A stretch of DNA of 42,019 bases from Bdellovibrionales bacterium RIFOXYA1_FULL_36_14 (GTDB taxonomy: Bacteria; Bdellovibrionota; Bacteriovoracia; Bacteriovoracales; Bacteriovoracaceae): contig MEPW01000020.1 in NCBI GenBank assembly GCA_001769975.1, positions 1 to 42,019 on the forward strand. The letters are read 5' to 3'. Below are positions 1 to 8,862 of this stretch, one piece after another (within the stretch, counting starts at the first letter, position 1; each line of letters starts with the position of its first letter). Made by a program: the position numbers and the translations under genes. Below the pieces are notes generated by a model. The model was not told the DNA's origin and did not search any database. It saw only the letters and a program-made list of their open reading frames with translations.

Positions 1-73
1 AGATAAAGTGTTATTGGAAATAAGTAAATACGATTTAAATAAGGGCAGAATTGTTTATCGTAGCAAGGGCTAA
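1..73 (+). CDS. infA: Translation initiation factor IF-1, C-terminal end (partial)
   Basis: Only the last 23 codons are inside the window; the frame starts at base 2 and ends with TAA at 71-73. The tail contains YDLNKGRIVYRSKG, which matches the conserved IF-1 ending (YDLxKGRIxxR). IF-1 binds the A site of the 30S subunit during initiation. The following genes rpmJ-rpsM-rpsK-rpsD-rpoA-rplQ are the usual neighbours of infA, which supports the call. The start lies outside the window. Confidence 0.9.
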   Translation, partial: DKVLLEISKYDLNKGRIVYRSKG

Positions 74-98
74 ATATAATTAAGCAGAGGATAATAAA

Positions 99-215
99 AT
101 GAAAGTAAGATCGTCGGTTAAAGCTATCTGTAAAGATTGTAAAATCATAAAGCGAAAAGGTGTTGTAAGAGTAATATGTAAAAAATATCCAAAACATAAA
201 CAAAGACAAGGTTAA
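99..215 (+). CDS. rpmJ: 50S ribosomal protein L36 (zinc-binding form)
   Basis: A 38-residue basic protein starting [11 protein letters not shown] and ending KHKQRQG, typical of L36. Cys11, Cys14, Cys27 and His33 form the zinc-ribbon ligand set, so this is the C+ form. L36 is one residue longer here than the common 37-residue form (an extra residue before PKHK). It lies 25 bases after infA and 21 bases before rpsM, the normal position at the spc/alpha junction. An AGAGGA ribosome-binding site precedes the ATG. Confidence 0.95.
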   Translation: MKVRSSVKAICKDCKIIKRKGVVRVICKKYPKHKQRQG

Positions 216-236
216 TTAATAAGGTAGGAGTTTTTA

Positions 237-623
237 ATGGCTAGAATACTTGGTGTCGATATTCCCAGAAATAAAGCAATGAGGGTTGCGCTTACTTATA
301 TCTATGGTATAGGAAACCAACTTTCAAAAGATGTTTTGACAAAAGCAAATATTCCTTTAGAAAAGAATTCAAATGATCTGACGGAAGAAGAAGCGAAAAA
401 CATACGTCTTGTAATCGAAGACGGCTATGTTGTAGAAGGTGATCTTCGAAGAGAGCTTGGATTAAACATAAAGCGCTTGAAAGATATGAGTTGTTACAGA
501 GGAGCCAGGCATAGGAAAAGTCTTCCATGTAGAGGACAAAGAACTCATACAAATGCTAGAACAAGAAAGGGTAAAGCAGTTGCTATTGCCGGTAAAAAAT
601 CAATCAAAGCAATGAAAGGATAA
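237..623 (+). CDS. rpsM: 30S ribosomal protein S13
   Basis: A 128-residue protein with the S13 signature [12 protein letters not shown] at the N-terminus, the helix-two-turn-helix region ([12 protein letters not shown]), and the C-terminal [15 protein letters not shown] segment that contacts 16S rRNA and the P-site tRNA. The length is slightly above the usual 118-126. A GTAGGAG ribosome-binding site sits just before the ATG. It is the first gene of the alpha-operon block rpsM-rpsK-rpsD-rpoA-rplQ. In many bacteria this block is repressed by S4; no leader pseudoknot was identified here by eye. Confidence 0.98.
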   Translation: MARILGVDIPRNKAMRVALTYIYGIGNQLSKDVLTKANIPLEKNSNDLTEEEAKNIRLVIEDGYVVEGDLRRELGLNIKRLKDMSCYRGARHRKSLPCRGQRTHTNARTRKGKAVAIAGKKSIKAMKG

Positions 624-637
624 TAGTAGGTAAGATT

Positions 638-1021
638 ATGGCTAAAAAAATTCAAAAAAAGAAAGTTAAAGCGAATGTAGCAGTTGGAATTTGTCATATT
701 CACTGTTCATTTAATAATACTATTGTAACCTTCACCGACCCCAAAGGAAATGCAATTTCATGGGCAAGTGCAGGACAATTAGGATTTAGAGGATCTAAAA
801 AATCCACTCCATTTGCTGCACAGACAGCTTCGGCGGAAGCAGCTAAAAAAGCGATGGAACAAGGAATGACGACCGCTGAAGTTAAGGTAAAAGGTCCAGG
901 CGCAGGAAGAGAAAATGCCATTAGAGCTTTAGTTCAAGTTGGCTTAAGAATTACGTCAGTTGCTGATGTAAGTCCAATTCCTCATAATGGGTGTAGAGCT
1001 CCAAAAAGAAGAAGAGTATAA
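638..1021 (+). CDS. rpsK: 30S ribosomal protein S11
   Basis: A 127-residue protein carrying the S11 hallmarks [43 protein letters not shown] and the C-terminal [14 protein letters not shown]11 is part of the 30S platform near the E-site mRNA. It lies 14 bases after rpsM and 25 bases before rpsD, so it is co-transcribed. The start is supported by GTAGGTA upstream of the ATG and by the lysine-rich N-terminus typical of the family. Confidence 0.98.
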   Translation: MAKKIQKKKVKANVAVGICHIHCSFNNTIVTFTDPKGNAISWASAGQLGFRGSKKSTPFAAQTASAEAAKKAMEQGMTTAEVKVKGPGAGRENAIRALVQVGLRITSVADVSPIPHNGCRAPKRRRV

Positions 1022-1046
1022 CTAATTATTAGTAGAGGTAAATAAA

Positions 1047-1676
1047 ATGGCTAAATATACAGGTCCAGTTTGTAAGTTGTGTAGAAGAGAAGATAATAAA
1101 CTTTTTTTGAAAGGTTCAAGATGTTTTACTGACAAGTGCAGTATGGATAGACGACCTTATCCTCCGGGACAACATGGTCAGAGACGTTCAAAGATTTCAG
1201 ATTATGGGGTCCAATTAAGAGAAAAACAAAAGCTTAAAAGAATTTATGGTCTTAAAGAAAAGCCTATGAGAAATTTATTTTCCAAAGCCATGAGTATGAA
1301 AGGTGTTACTGGCGATAATATGCTGGGCATGTTGGAAAGAAGACTTGATAACGTTGTTTATAGAATTGGATTTGCAGCTTCCAGAAGCGAAGCAAGGCAA
1401 TTAGTTAAACATAATCATTTTACCATCAATGGATTGAAAACTAATATACCTTCAATGCTTGTTGATCAAAATGATGTTGTCGAATTAAAAGCTAGATCGA
1501 AAAATTCTGAAAAGTTTAAAAATGCTTTTGAACACAATTTAAGCTACAAAGAGTTACCGTCATGGATAGAAGTCGATAAAAATAATTTCAAAGGCACGAT
1601 AAAAGATTTACCAAAATCGACAGATATAACTTCAGCGGTTGAAGCGCGATTAGTTGTTGAGTTATACAGTAAGTAA
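1047..1676 (+). CDS. rpsD: 30S ribosomal protein S4 (zinc-binding form)
   Basis: A 209-residue S4, the normal length. The N-terminus carries C9-x2-C12-x13-C26-x4-C31, the zinc-binding C+ type, followed by RRPYPPGQHGQ. The S4 RNA-binding domain is seen at about residues 98-160 (ERRLDNVVYRIGFAASRSEARQLVKH). S4 initiates 30S assembly and often autoregulates this operon. Together with the C+ L36 it suggests that zinc-binding ribosomal paralogues are the housekeeping versions in this genome. Confidence 0.98.
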   Translation: MAKYTGPVCKLCRREDNKLFLKGSRCFTDKCSMDRRPYPPGQHGQRRSKISDYGVQLREKQKLKRIYGLKEKPMRNLFSKAMSMKGVTGDNMLGMLERRLDNVVYRIGFAASRSEARQLVKHNHFTINGLKTNIPSMLVDQNDVVELKARSKNSEKFKNAFEHNLSYKELPSWIEVDKNNFKGTIKDLPKSTDITSAVEARLVVELYSK

Positions 1677-1711
1677 AAAGGTTAATTTTTGATTTAAAGG
1701 AGACAATTCTA

Positions 1712-2746
1712 ATGGATAAGTTTGTAGCTAAAAACTGGACGAATATGATAAGACCAATTGCTTTAGAGACTGACAAAGACTCTGTTAAGTCAGGTTACGG
1801 TAAATTTGTAGCAAAGCCGTTGGAGAGAGGATATGGCCAAACCTTGGGAAATTCTTTGCGAAGAGTTTTACTTTCGTCATTACAGGGTGCCGGGATTGCC
1901 GCAATCAAAATTGATGGTGTTGAGCATGAGTTTGGAACTATCAATAATGTTAAAGAAGAAGTTTCAGAAATTATTTTAAATTTGAAAGAAGTTCAGTTTA
2001 AATTAACAGAAAAAGAAGATGTTATTTTAATGCTTGAAAAAAATACTGAAGGTCCAGTTACTGCCAGTGATATTTCACTTGTATCGAATGTTAGAATTTT
2101 AAATCCGAATCATGTAATTGCAAACGTTTCTTCTGGCGGATCTTTTAGAATGGAATTAAAAGTTGTTAGAGGAAAAGGTTATGTTACAGCAGTGGATAAT
2201 AAAGAGATTTATGATCTTCCGTTGGGTTGGATTTATCTGGATACTCTTTTTTCACCAGTACAAAGAGTTAATTATTCTGTTACCAACAGTAGGGTAGGAA
2301 AAAGGACCGACTTTGATAAGTTGACGTTAGAAGTATGGACTAACGAGGGCGTAGAGCCAAGTGATGCTGTCGCTTATTCAGCCAAGATATTAAGAGACCA
2401 ATTGGTTGTGTTTATGAATTTTGAAGATGAGGAAGAACTTGCAAGAATGGAAAGCAAACCAAAGCAAACTCAATCTCCAACCAATAATGCTTTATTGAAA
2501 CCTGTTTCAGAACTGGAACTTTCCGTTCGTTCAGCTAATTGTTTACAAAATGCAAACATCAAATATATTTACGAATTGGTATCAAAAACTGAAGGTGAGA
2601 TGCTAAGAACAAAGAATTTTGGTAGAAAATCTCTTAATGAAATTAAAGAAATTTTAACCAACATGGGACTTGGTCTTGGAATGAAAGTTGACTCAGTTAT
2701 GAAAGATATTCAACAAAGCCAAGCAAGCGATGAACCAAAAGCGTAA
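1712..2746 (+). CDS. rpoA: DNA-directed RNA polymerase subunit alpha
   Basis: A 344-residue alpha subunit. The N-terminal assembly domain has [21 protein letters not shown] and [16 protein letters not shown]; the C-terminal domain (about residues 255-325) has [18 protein letters not shown] and [11 protein letters not shown], the DNA- and activator-contacting helix-hairpin-helix part. The start at 1712 is supported by AAAGGAG at 1697-1703. A second ATG 11 codons later lacks such a site. The C-terminus carries a short acidic tail (SQASDEPKA). It sits between rpsD and rplQ as in most bacteria. Confidence 0.98.
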   Translation: MDKFVAKNWTNMIRPIALETDKDSVKSGYGKFVAKPLERGYGQTLGNSLRRVLLSSLQGAGIAAIKIDGVEHEFGTINNVKEEVSEIILNLKEVQFKLTEKEDVILMLEKNTEGPVTASDISLVSNVRILNPNHVIANVSSGGSFRMELKVVRGKGYVTAVDNKEIYDLPLGWIYLDTLFSPVQRVNYSVTNSRVGKRTDFDKLTLEVWTNEGVEPSDAVAYSAKILRDQLVVFMNFEDEEELARMESKPKQTQSPTNNALLKPVSELELSVRSANCLQNANIKYIYELVSKTEGEMLRTKNFGRKSLNEIKEILTNMGLGLGMKVDSVMKDIQQSQASDEPKA

Positions 2747-2772
2747 TTAAGAGGGATGGTAAGGAGTAGAAT

Positions 2773-3129
2773 ATGAGACACCAGAATAAGAAGCATAGTA
2801 TTGGAACAACGTCAGCCCATAGAAAATCTCTCTTGAAAAATCTAGCAGCTGAAATTATTGATCATGGTAAGATCAAGACCACGCATACTAAATGTAAAGC
2901 CGTTCAGGGATATGTTGAAAAATTAATAACTATTGGCAAAATAGATTCAATTCATCATAGAAGATTGGCTTATATGAAGCTAAATAATCCTGAAGCGGTA
3001 AAAAAGCTTTTTGAGGAAGTAGGTCCGCGTTTCAAAACCAGAAATGGTGGATATACCAGAGTAGTTAAAGTCGCTGATGGAAGAGTTGGTGATAATGCCA
3101 AAATGAGCTTTATTGCTCTTGTTGATTAA
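2773..3129 (+). CDS. rplQ: 50S ribosomal protein L17
   Basis: A 118-residue L17 with MRHQNKKHSIGTTSAHRKSLLKNLAAEII at the N-terminus (shown in part: RHQNKKHSIGTTSAHRKSLL) and GGYTRVVK and FIALVD at the end. L17 lies near the exit tunnel of the 50S subunit. It is the last gene of the operon; AAGGAG precedes the ATG. A small hairpin with a T-run overlaps its end (3128-3147). Confidence 0.98.
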   Translation: MRHQNKKHSIGTTSAHRKSLLKNLAAEIIDHGKIKTTHTKCKAVQGYVEKLITIGKIDSIHHRRLAYMKLNNPEAVKKLFEEVGPRFKTRNGGYTRVVKVADGRVGDNAKMSFIALVD

Positions 3130-3147
3130 TACGTTTCTGTATTTTTT
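3128..3147 (+). terminator. Weak possible terminator after rplQ
   Basis: AATAC (3128-3132) and GTATT (3139-3143) can pair around a 6-base loop and are followed by a run of six T (3142-3147). The stem is only 5 bp and GC-poor, so this is a weak intrinsic terminator at best. It is the only such structure at the end of the ribosomal operon. Confidence 0.3.
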
Positions 3148-3241
3148 CATTTAATTCGTAAATCTTTTTAATAAATCTTTTATCAGGTTTGCATTGTTTG
3201 TCATCTTTAAACGAGATTTCGATATTGTTTATATATCTGAG

Positions 3242-3271
3242 TTGTTACGTGCACGTTAATCTAACTATTTT
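3242..3271 (+). promoter_or_regulatory. Candidate promoter containing a GC-rich palindrome
   Basis: TTGTTA (3242-3247) and TATTTT (3266-3271) are 18 bases apart and resemble -35 and -10 elements. The spacer holds a perfect 10-bp palindrome ACGTGCACGT (3247-3256) directly at the -35 edge, a natural operator position. The rest of this 228-base gap is very AT-rich. A second perfect -10 (TATAAT, 3329-3334) without a good -35 lies closer to the response-regulator gene at 3358. Both are read by eye only. Confidence 0.35.
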
Positions 3272-3357
3272 TAGGAGAATAATTTGAAGTGATTGATCCT
3301 TTGGAAGAATCAGGTGTAATATTTAACTTATAATTGCTTGTTATATAAGGAGATGTC

Positions 3358-3894
3358 GTGGATCAGCTCAAAAACAGACGTATACTAATTGTTGATGATA
3401 CAGAAGACATTCACGAGGTATTTAAATGTGCGTTTGAAACCAAGTCTAAAGTAATTAACGAAAAATATAATAAATGTATATCCAACCTTTTTGATCAACA
3501 ACCGGACGAATCTGATGATTGTAAATTTCCCACGCATTTACCTGAATTTGATTTAGATTCAGCTTTTCAAGGGAAAGAAGCAATTGAAAAAGTAAAAAAA
3601 TCTATAGAAGAAAATATGCCTTATGCTTTGGTATTTTTAGATGTCAGAATGCCCCCGGGTATAGATGGTATTGAAACCTTACAAAAAATGTGGGAAATTG
3701 ACAAAAACATTGAGGCTATTATTTGTACAGCGTACTCTGATTATAATCTAACTAACTTAAGTAAAAAGCTTGGATATACTCATCAGCTCTTACTGCTCAA
3801 AAAGCCATTTGAAGTTGAGGAAATTCAACAAATTACGCTAGCCCAAGTGATGAAGTGGAATTGGAAAATGGCATATTGTAAAAAAAATGGTTAG
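3358..3894 (+). CDS. Single-domain response regulator with an insertion in the receiver
   Basis: A 178-residue CheY-like receiver with no output domain. Acidic-pocket residues are Asp13/Asp14 (LIVDDTED), the phospho-acceptor is Asp95 (VFLDVRMPPG), Thr124 lies in ICTAYSD and Lys149 in KKPF. Between the first helix and the second strand there is an extra stretch of about 40 residues (roughly 29-68), rich in charged residues. From memory, this receiver subtype (DVRMPPGxDGIET, CTAYSD, LLKKPF) is usually seen fused to sensor proteins. The GTG start is set by AAGGAG at 3347-3352. It precedes a sigma-54 activator gene by 180 bases and may signal with it (inference). Confidence 0.85.
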   Translation: MDQLKNRRILIVDDTEDIHEVFKCAFETKSKVINEKYNKCISNLFDQQPDESDDCKFPTHLPEFDLDSAFQGKEAIEKVKKSIEENMPYALVFLDVRMPPGIDGIETLQKMWEIDKNIEAIICTAYSDYNLTNLSKKLGYTHQLLLLKKPFEVEEIQQITLAQVMKWNWKMAYCKKNG

Positions 3895-4074
3895 TAAGAT
3901 GGTTCATTTTTTTTAACACCTAATCAATAATTCTTGAAAAATGTGAATTAAAGTTATTCATTTTTTCTTAAGAGATTTTCAAAATTGTCTAAAGATTAGA
4001 CTTTGTTTGCCGAAAAGTTTTACAGAAAGTATTTGGAAGTAATCAAATATTGATACTATTTGAGGGAGAAAAAT

Positions 4075-5646
4075 ATGATTAACTGGCAAGAAATGGGCAA
4101 TCTACATGTTATTTGCAAGTTACAAGAAATACTCGGAAAGTGGTTTAATGTAGAGGTCATCTTTTCTGATATGAATTATAAGATAAGAAGTCATCACTTC
4201 GATAAAGACTATCCATTTAAAAATCACTTTTTAAAAGTACAGATAGCTCAACAATTTGGGTCTGAACGTTTATTGCAAGATATTGAAAGCGTAAGTGAAA
4301 AATTGTTAGAGGGTGATGTAAACATGATGGAATATGAGTCAGTCATCCCACATGTCAAAGGCCTAGCATCCAAAGTGGTAGTAGATCATGAATGTTTAGG
4401 ATTTGTTTTTGCGTATCCATATGTTAAAGATTCAATATCCGCAGAAGAAATATCTGAAATTGTTCAAAATATATGTAAACTGGGTGCCAGTGAGGAAGAT
4501 ACTAAAGCAGCAGTTTCTCATTTAAAAAAAATGCGAACTACCGAGGGGGATCACTCGCGAGATTTAATTGAACTTGTAGCGGAAGAAGTATCTACATTCC
4601 ATGAGGAGATAACGAAGCGAGAAGAGAGAATTCATGAGTTGAATAGCGAGCTAGGTGATAAATATCGTTATCATTCCATGATCGGTAAGTCTAAAAAAAT
4701 GCAAGTGATTTATAATTTGTTGGAAAAAATCTCAAATTCAGAGTCCAGCATTTTTATTCAAGGTGAAAATGGAACTGGTAAGGAATTAGTGGCTAAGGCT
4801 GCTCATTATAATTCACCAAGAAAAGATAAAGTTTTTTTAGCTGTGAATTGTTCGGCATTTAATGATAATTTGCTAGATTCAGAATTATTTGGCCATATGA
4901 AGGGTGCATTCACTGGAGCTATTAAGGATAAAAAAGGTCTTTTTGAACAAGCTAACGGGGGAACATTATTTCTCGATGAAATTGGAGATACATCTTTAAG
5001 TATGCAAGTAAAGCTTTTAAGGGTTTTACAAGAAGGGACATACCTTCCGGTTGGGGCAACGGTTCCGAAAAAATGTGATGTTAGAATTGTTTGTGCCACT
5101 AATAAAAATATTAAAGAGATGATGGCAAATAAAGAGTTTAGAGAAGATTTATTTTATCGGATTAATGTTATCAATATCACATTACCTCCGCTTAGAGATA
5201 GAAAAGAAGATATACATATTTTAATTGAACATTTTTTACAAAAAAAATGTGCAGAATCAGGTATGGCCCCTAAAAGATTATCCAAGAGTACTTTAGAAAA
5301 AATTATGGACTATATGTGGCCGGGAAATGTTAGGGAACTTGAAAATGAAATTGAAAGATTGGTGGTATTGGCGGGCAGCGAATCAATAATAACTCCTGAT
5401 CACTTAAGCCCAAGGATTATTGATTCTGTGGCGCCGGTTTCTGCTAGTGGCAATCGGGGAATTGATACTAATGGTAATTTAAAGGACGCTCTAGAGGATT
5501 TGGAAGCAATAATGATTAGAGAAGGTCTTAAAAGATGTAATTTTAATAAATCAAAACTAGCGAAAGAACTTGGAATAAGCAGGGCAAGTCTCATAATGAA
5601 AGTCGAAAAGTATGAGCTTGATAAAAGAAAAAAAATTGCTATTTAA
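4075..5646 (+). CDS. Sigma-54-dependent transcriptional activator (AAA+, Fis-type HTH)
   Basis: A 523-residue enhancer-binding protein. Residues about 1-160 form an N-terminal sensory region that I cannot name with certainty (it looks PocR-like); a charged helical linker runs to about 195. The AAA+ domain has Walker A GENGTGK (230-236), the sigma-54-contacting GAFTGA loop (277-282), Walker B LFLDEIGD (298-305) and FYRINVINITLPPLRDR. The C-terminal Fis-type HTH is at about 485-520 (LAKELGISRASL). The intact GAFTGA means it should activate sigma-54 promoters. ATG 4075 is chosen because AGGGAG (4063-4068) is well spaced for it; a TTG 15 bases upstream overlaps that site. There is no receiver domain, so regulation is by ligand or by a partner. 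Confidence 0.92.
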   Translation: MINWQEMGNLHVICKLQEILGKWFNVEVIFSDMNYKIRSHHFDKDYPFKNHFLKVQIAQQFGSERLLQDIESVSEKLLEGDVNMMEYESVIPHVKGLASKVVVDHECLGFVFAYPYVKDSISAEEISEIVQNICKLGASEEDTKAAVSHLKKMRTTEGDHSRDLIELVAEEVSTFHEEITKREERIHELNSELGDKYRYHSMIGKSKKMQVIYNLLEKISNSESSIFIQGENGTGKELVAKAAHYNSPRKDKVFLAVNCSAFNDNLLDSELFGHMKGAFTGAIKDKKGLFEQANGGTLFLDEIGDTSLSMQVKLLRVLQEGTYLPVGATVPKKCDVRIVCATNKNIKEMMANKEFREDLFYRINVINITLPPLRDRKEDIHILIEHFLQKKCAESGMAPKRLSKSTLEKIMDYMWPGNVRELENEIERLVVLAGSESIITPDHLSPRIIDSVAPVSASGNRGIDTNGNLKDALEDLEAIMIREGLKRCNFNKSKLAKELGISRASLIMKVEKYELDKRKKIAI

Positions 5647-5648
5647 TA

Positions 5649-6221
5649 ATGGCAGGAAGGCAAATGGAAAAAAGGATGGCTACAAAAATTATATGCCAAA
5701 CTAGTTTACAAGCATATTTCCTAGATAGGTTAGTTGAGATAAATCAAAAATCAGTTAAACCACTTTTACCGGAAGTGCTGTTGTATTCAAGCCAAGTATT
5801 GGACACTTTTAGCGATCCACAAAATATTTTTGAAGTTTATGAGGGTAAAAAAACAGTTAAAATATTGGGATTAAAACTTTTGGAGAGCGAAAAGTTGCCT
5901 AAAAATAAGCGAAAAAAAACTTTGATGGATATTGGAGATACAGCTCTCTTCATATGCGGTTTTTTTCATGAGTCGCTTAATAGAAAACTTTTTCAAATTC
6001 GTTACTACCATGATTTGGGAAAAAGAGCTTATAACAAATTGGATGGCATAAGTTCAAAATCCCATAAAATGCCATCTATCTTTGGATTAATGGCATACTC
6101 TTTTGATAATATTACAGACATGATCACTATTTTATCCAAGACGCCTTGTACGTCAGATGACGAAATAACTGGAACAATTTCTTACATGATCAACGATAAA
6201 AATAAGCTGAAAGCTTCTTAA
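5649..6221 (+). CDS. Conserved hypothetical protein
   Basis: About 190 residues, soluble, no signal peptide and no known catalytic motif. The pattern (a helix with LPEVLLYSSQVLDTF, then MDIGDTALFICGFFHESL and YYHDLGKRAYNKL) resembles, from memory, an uncharacterised deltaproteobacterial family with GDxxLFxxGFFPxSL and YYxxxGxxAY. It starts 2 bases after the sigma-54 activator stop, so it is probably in the same transcript. The start is ambiguous: ATG 5649 has no ribosome-binding site, while ATG 5664 follows AGGAAGG (5654-5660) closely, so the true protein may be 185 residues. Its stop overlaps that of the convergent M16 gene in the sequence TTAA. Confidence 0.7.
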   Translation: MAGRQMEKRMATKIICQTSLQAYFLDRLVEINQKSVKPLLPEVLLYSSQVLDTFSDPQNIFEVYEGKKTVKILGLKLLESEKLPKNKRKKTLMDIGDTALFICGFFHESLNRKLFQIRYYHDLGKRAYNKLDGISSKSHKMPSIFGLMAYSFDNITDMITILSKTPCTSDDEITGTISYMINDKNKLKAS

Positions 6222-8776
6222 TGACTTCCAACTGTAACTGTGTATCTTTTCTTGGTAAAAACTTTTTTTAATTCTCTTGTAAATGTATTATATGATAATT
6301 TTTCAACCTGTTGGTTTTTTAAATGAAAATGATCGATCCCTAAGTTAAAAATAAACGGTATAGAATAGATGTTAGCGTAATCTTCGTTAGTTTGAATGTT
6401 TAAAAGTGTTTGTCCTTTTATCATTTTTTTTGCTTCTTTGAAAACTACCTCTGACATGCCCTTTTGCTTTAACTCGTCTAAAATGCCATTGATAGTGGAT
6501 AGGGCTTTTTTTACGTTTTCATTTCCGCACGCCATGTAGATACCCCAGTATCCACCATCCAACGCAGAAAAGTGAACGGGTTGAACCACGTAGCTTAATC
6601 CTTGTTTTTCTCGAATGCGATTAAACAATATTGACCCTTGCCCTGAAAGGATTGTCGTCAGGATATTTAGGATTATACCTTCAATAGAGTTAATACCTTT
6701 TACTGGTATTCCAACAAAAATTTGTGTTTGTTCGCGCTCGAATGGGAGATGATAGGTAGATTCCTTCAATGGAGTGTATTTCTTAGAAATGTATTTACAG
6801 CCTGACCTTTCTTTTAGACTTGTAGTTTTTTTTATTATTAAATCTTTTATTATATCAAGATCAAGGTTGCCACAGTAAGAAAATAAAATTCTCTCGTTTT
6901 GAATTTTTTGTTGATGTTGATCATGTAATTGTTTTTTAGAAAAACCTTGTATCAACTCTTTGGTACCATAATTATTATAAGAATATGGATGATCATTAAA
7001 AATACTTTTCCCAACCAGTTGAAAGCATTGTTTGACGGGGTCTTTTTGTTGGCTTTCGATATGTCTAATGGTCATTTCTTTTTCGTGCTCTATAGATTCT
7101 ATGGGGAAATCTGGGGCAAGCAAACTTCCCATAAAAATTTCAAATGATTCATTAAAATACTCAGTTAGACCATGCAGAGTTAATCCATACGCATTTTTGC
7201 CAGAAAAACCCTGTAATGTAGAAGAACTGTTTTCAAGAATATGCTTAATATCATTGTAAGATATTTTATTATATCCCTTGTAAAGGTTTTGAGTCATTAA
7301 GTTAAAAATTCCATTAGTCTGGGGAGTTTCGTCAATAAGTCCGCCTTTTAAATAGGCATGTAAAACATAAGTCGGAGTCATTAGATTTTGTCGATAAATT
7401 AAATGAATGCCTTTTTTGATTTCAACTAACTGTACTTGAGGATCAAATTTCGAAGCACTGTTTTTGGCAAGTACTTTTTTGATTTTAAGCTTTTTAGGAA
7501 TTTTATGTATTTTCTTTCTAAATATTTCTAACAACCTTTTAGCAGCATCGTGGTCGGTTTTATCGGGAACTTGTAATTGGATGTTAACTTTTCTGGATAA
7601 TATTTTTTTAATATGGGTATTGACGGTTTCAGGGGTAGCTTTTTTGATGTTATCTAAGAAATCCTGTTCGCTAAATATTGAACCCGTCTGGGCAAAACTG
7701 TGTCCTAGCGAGAAGGTATATGATTCCAGTGATTCTTTGTCAAAAATTTTGCTAGAAGCATATTGGTTTTTTATTCTATTAATTTCCTTATTTTCGAAAC
7801 CATCTTTGTAAAGTTTAGATAAAATTGATTCCAGCTTTTGAAGAATCTTTTGTAAGTTTTTGTGAGGAAAAATAATTCGAATGTTATGAAAACTTCCCTT
7901 TGAAAGGAACATAGTTGAGCTTACACAGTTATTGGCCAGCGAACTTTCCAACACTAATTGACTATAGAGTCTGGAAGCTTCACCATGTCCAAGGCAGGTG
8001 AAAGCCAAATCTTCCGCCGCTGAACTAACATCTAAAAACTCTGGTCCTTGGATTACAAGGTTAAGTTGGGACATTTTAACGTCTTTGCTGTGTATTGAGA
8101 TTGGCGCATTATTTTTTAAAGTAAATTGAGGAAAACTGGATGCCGGGCCAGCTGGGATCTCAAATTTTTCAATTTCTTTAATGATCTTTGTTTTATTACT
8201 TAAGTCGCCGGATATAATTAATAGTGCGTTGGTAAGATTGTAATATTTTTGTCTGAAGGTAGTTAGCTGCTTTTTGGAAAACGTTGAAATAGTGCTATTA
8301 GTACCAAGAATTGGATGAGCATAACCACCCGAAAAAAATTTTTTCTGAATTTCACAAAATGAATATTGATTTGGGTTATCGACGGTTTTTTTTAACTCTT
8401 CAAGAACTACTTTACGTTCACTTGGGATATGAGATGAGTTGAGAAGTGGTTTGGATACCATTTCTAAAATAGTGTTTATACCCTGAATAATTTCGGTGTT
8501 AGGAATATTGGTATAGTAACAAGTATAATCGAAAGATGTGAAAGCGTTAAGTTCCCCTCCGACTACTTCAATTTGCTTAGTGAGTTTTTTCCCTGAAAGA
8601 TTTTTACTTCCTTTAAAAAACATATGCTCTAAAAAATGGGCAATCCCATGGTCTTTTTTTGACTCGAGGGCGCTACCTGCTTTAAACCAAATTTGAACAC
8701 ATGCACAACTACTTCCGGGAGCGTTGACCAGACACGTTTCAATTTTATTTTTGAGTTTAATGATTTCTAGTTGCAT
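6218..8776 (-). CDS. M16 family metallopeptidase, double-domain
   Basis: An 852-residue zinc peptidase of the pitrilysin/insulinase clan. The inverted zinc motif HFLEH is at residues 47-51 (IAHFLEHMFFKGS) and the third ligand is in the VVLEELKK segment (Glu126/Glu127). The second half (from about residue 430) repeats the fold and holds the R/Y-type element FNRIREKQGLSYVVQP, without an HxxEH, as expected for the inactive C-terminal half. No signal peptide is visible, so the cytoplasm is more likely than the periplasm, although family members occur in both. It is divergent from hemW (86 bases apart) and ends convergent with the hypothetical gene. Confidence 0.92.
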   Translation of the reverse strand: MQLEIIKLKNKIETCLVNAPGSSCACVQIWFKAGSALESKKDHGIAHFLEHMFFKGSKNLSGKKLTKQIEVVGGELNAFTSFDYTCYYTNIPNTEIIQGINTILEMVSKPLLNSSHIPSERKVVLEELKKTVDNPNQYSFCEIQKKFFSGGYAHPILGTNSTISTFSKKQLTTFRQKYYNLTNALLIISGDLSNKTKIIKEIEKFEIPAGPASSFPQFTLKNNAPISIHSKDVKMSQLNLVIQGPEFLDVSSAAEDLAFTCLGHGEASRLYSQLVLESSLANNCVSSTMFLSKGSFHNIRIIFPHKNLQKILQKLESILSKLYKDGFENKEINRIKNQYASSKIFDKESLESYTFSLGHSFAQTGSIFSEQDFLDNIKKATPETVNTHIKKILSRKVNIQLQVPDKTDHDAAKRLLEIFRKKIHKIPKKLKIKKVLAKNSASKFDPQVQLVEIKKGIHLIYRQNLMTPTYVLHAYLKGGLIDETPQTNGIFNLMTQNLYKGYNKISYNDIKHILENSSSTLQGFSGKNAYGLTLHGLTEYFNESFEIFMGSLLAPDFPIESIEHEKEMTIRHIESQQKDPVKQCFQLVGKSIFNDHPYSYNNYGTKELIQGFSKKQLHDQHQQKIQNERILFSYCGNLDLDIIKDLIIKKTTSLKERSGCKYISKKYTPLKESTYHLPFEREQTQIFVGIPVKGINSIEGIILNILTTILSGQGSILFNRIREKQGLSYVVQPVHFSALDGGYWGIYMACGNENVKKALSTINGILDELKQKGMSEVVFKEAKKMIKGQTLLNIQTNEDYANIYSIPFIFNLGIDHFHLKNQQVEKLSYNTFTRELKKVFTKKRYTVTVGSH

Positions 8777-8862
8777 TTGCGAAAAATCCCCAGTTAGATA
8801 TATTTATATAGATCTTACTTGAAAGCGCTTAAGAATAACAGGGCCATTTAAAAGGGTAGCAT

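Noticed and set aside
3289-3333. 15-codon ORF (GTG start) after TAGGAG in the rplQ-regulator gap
   Set aside because: Spacing to the ribosome-binding site is long and the peptide has no recognisable feature; chance is likely.
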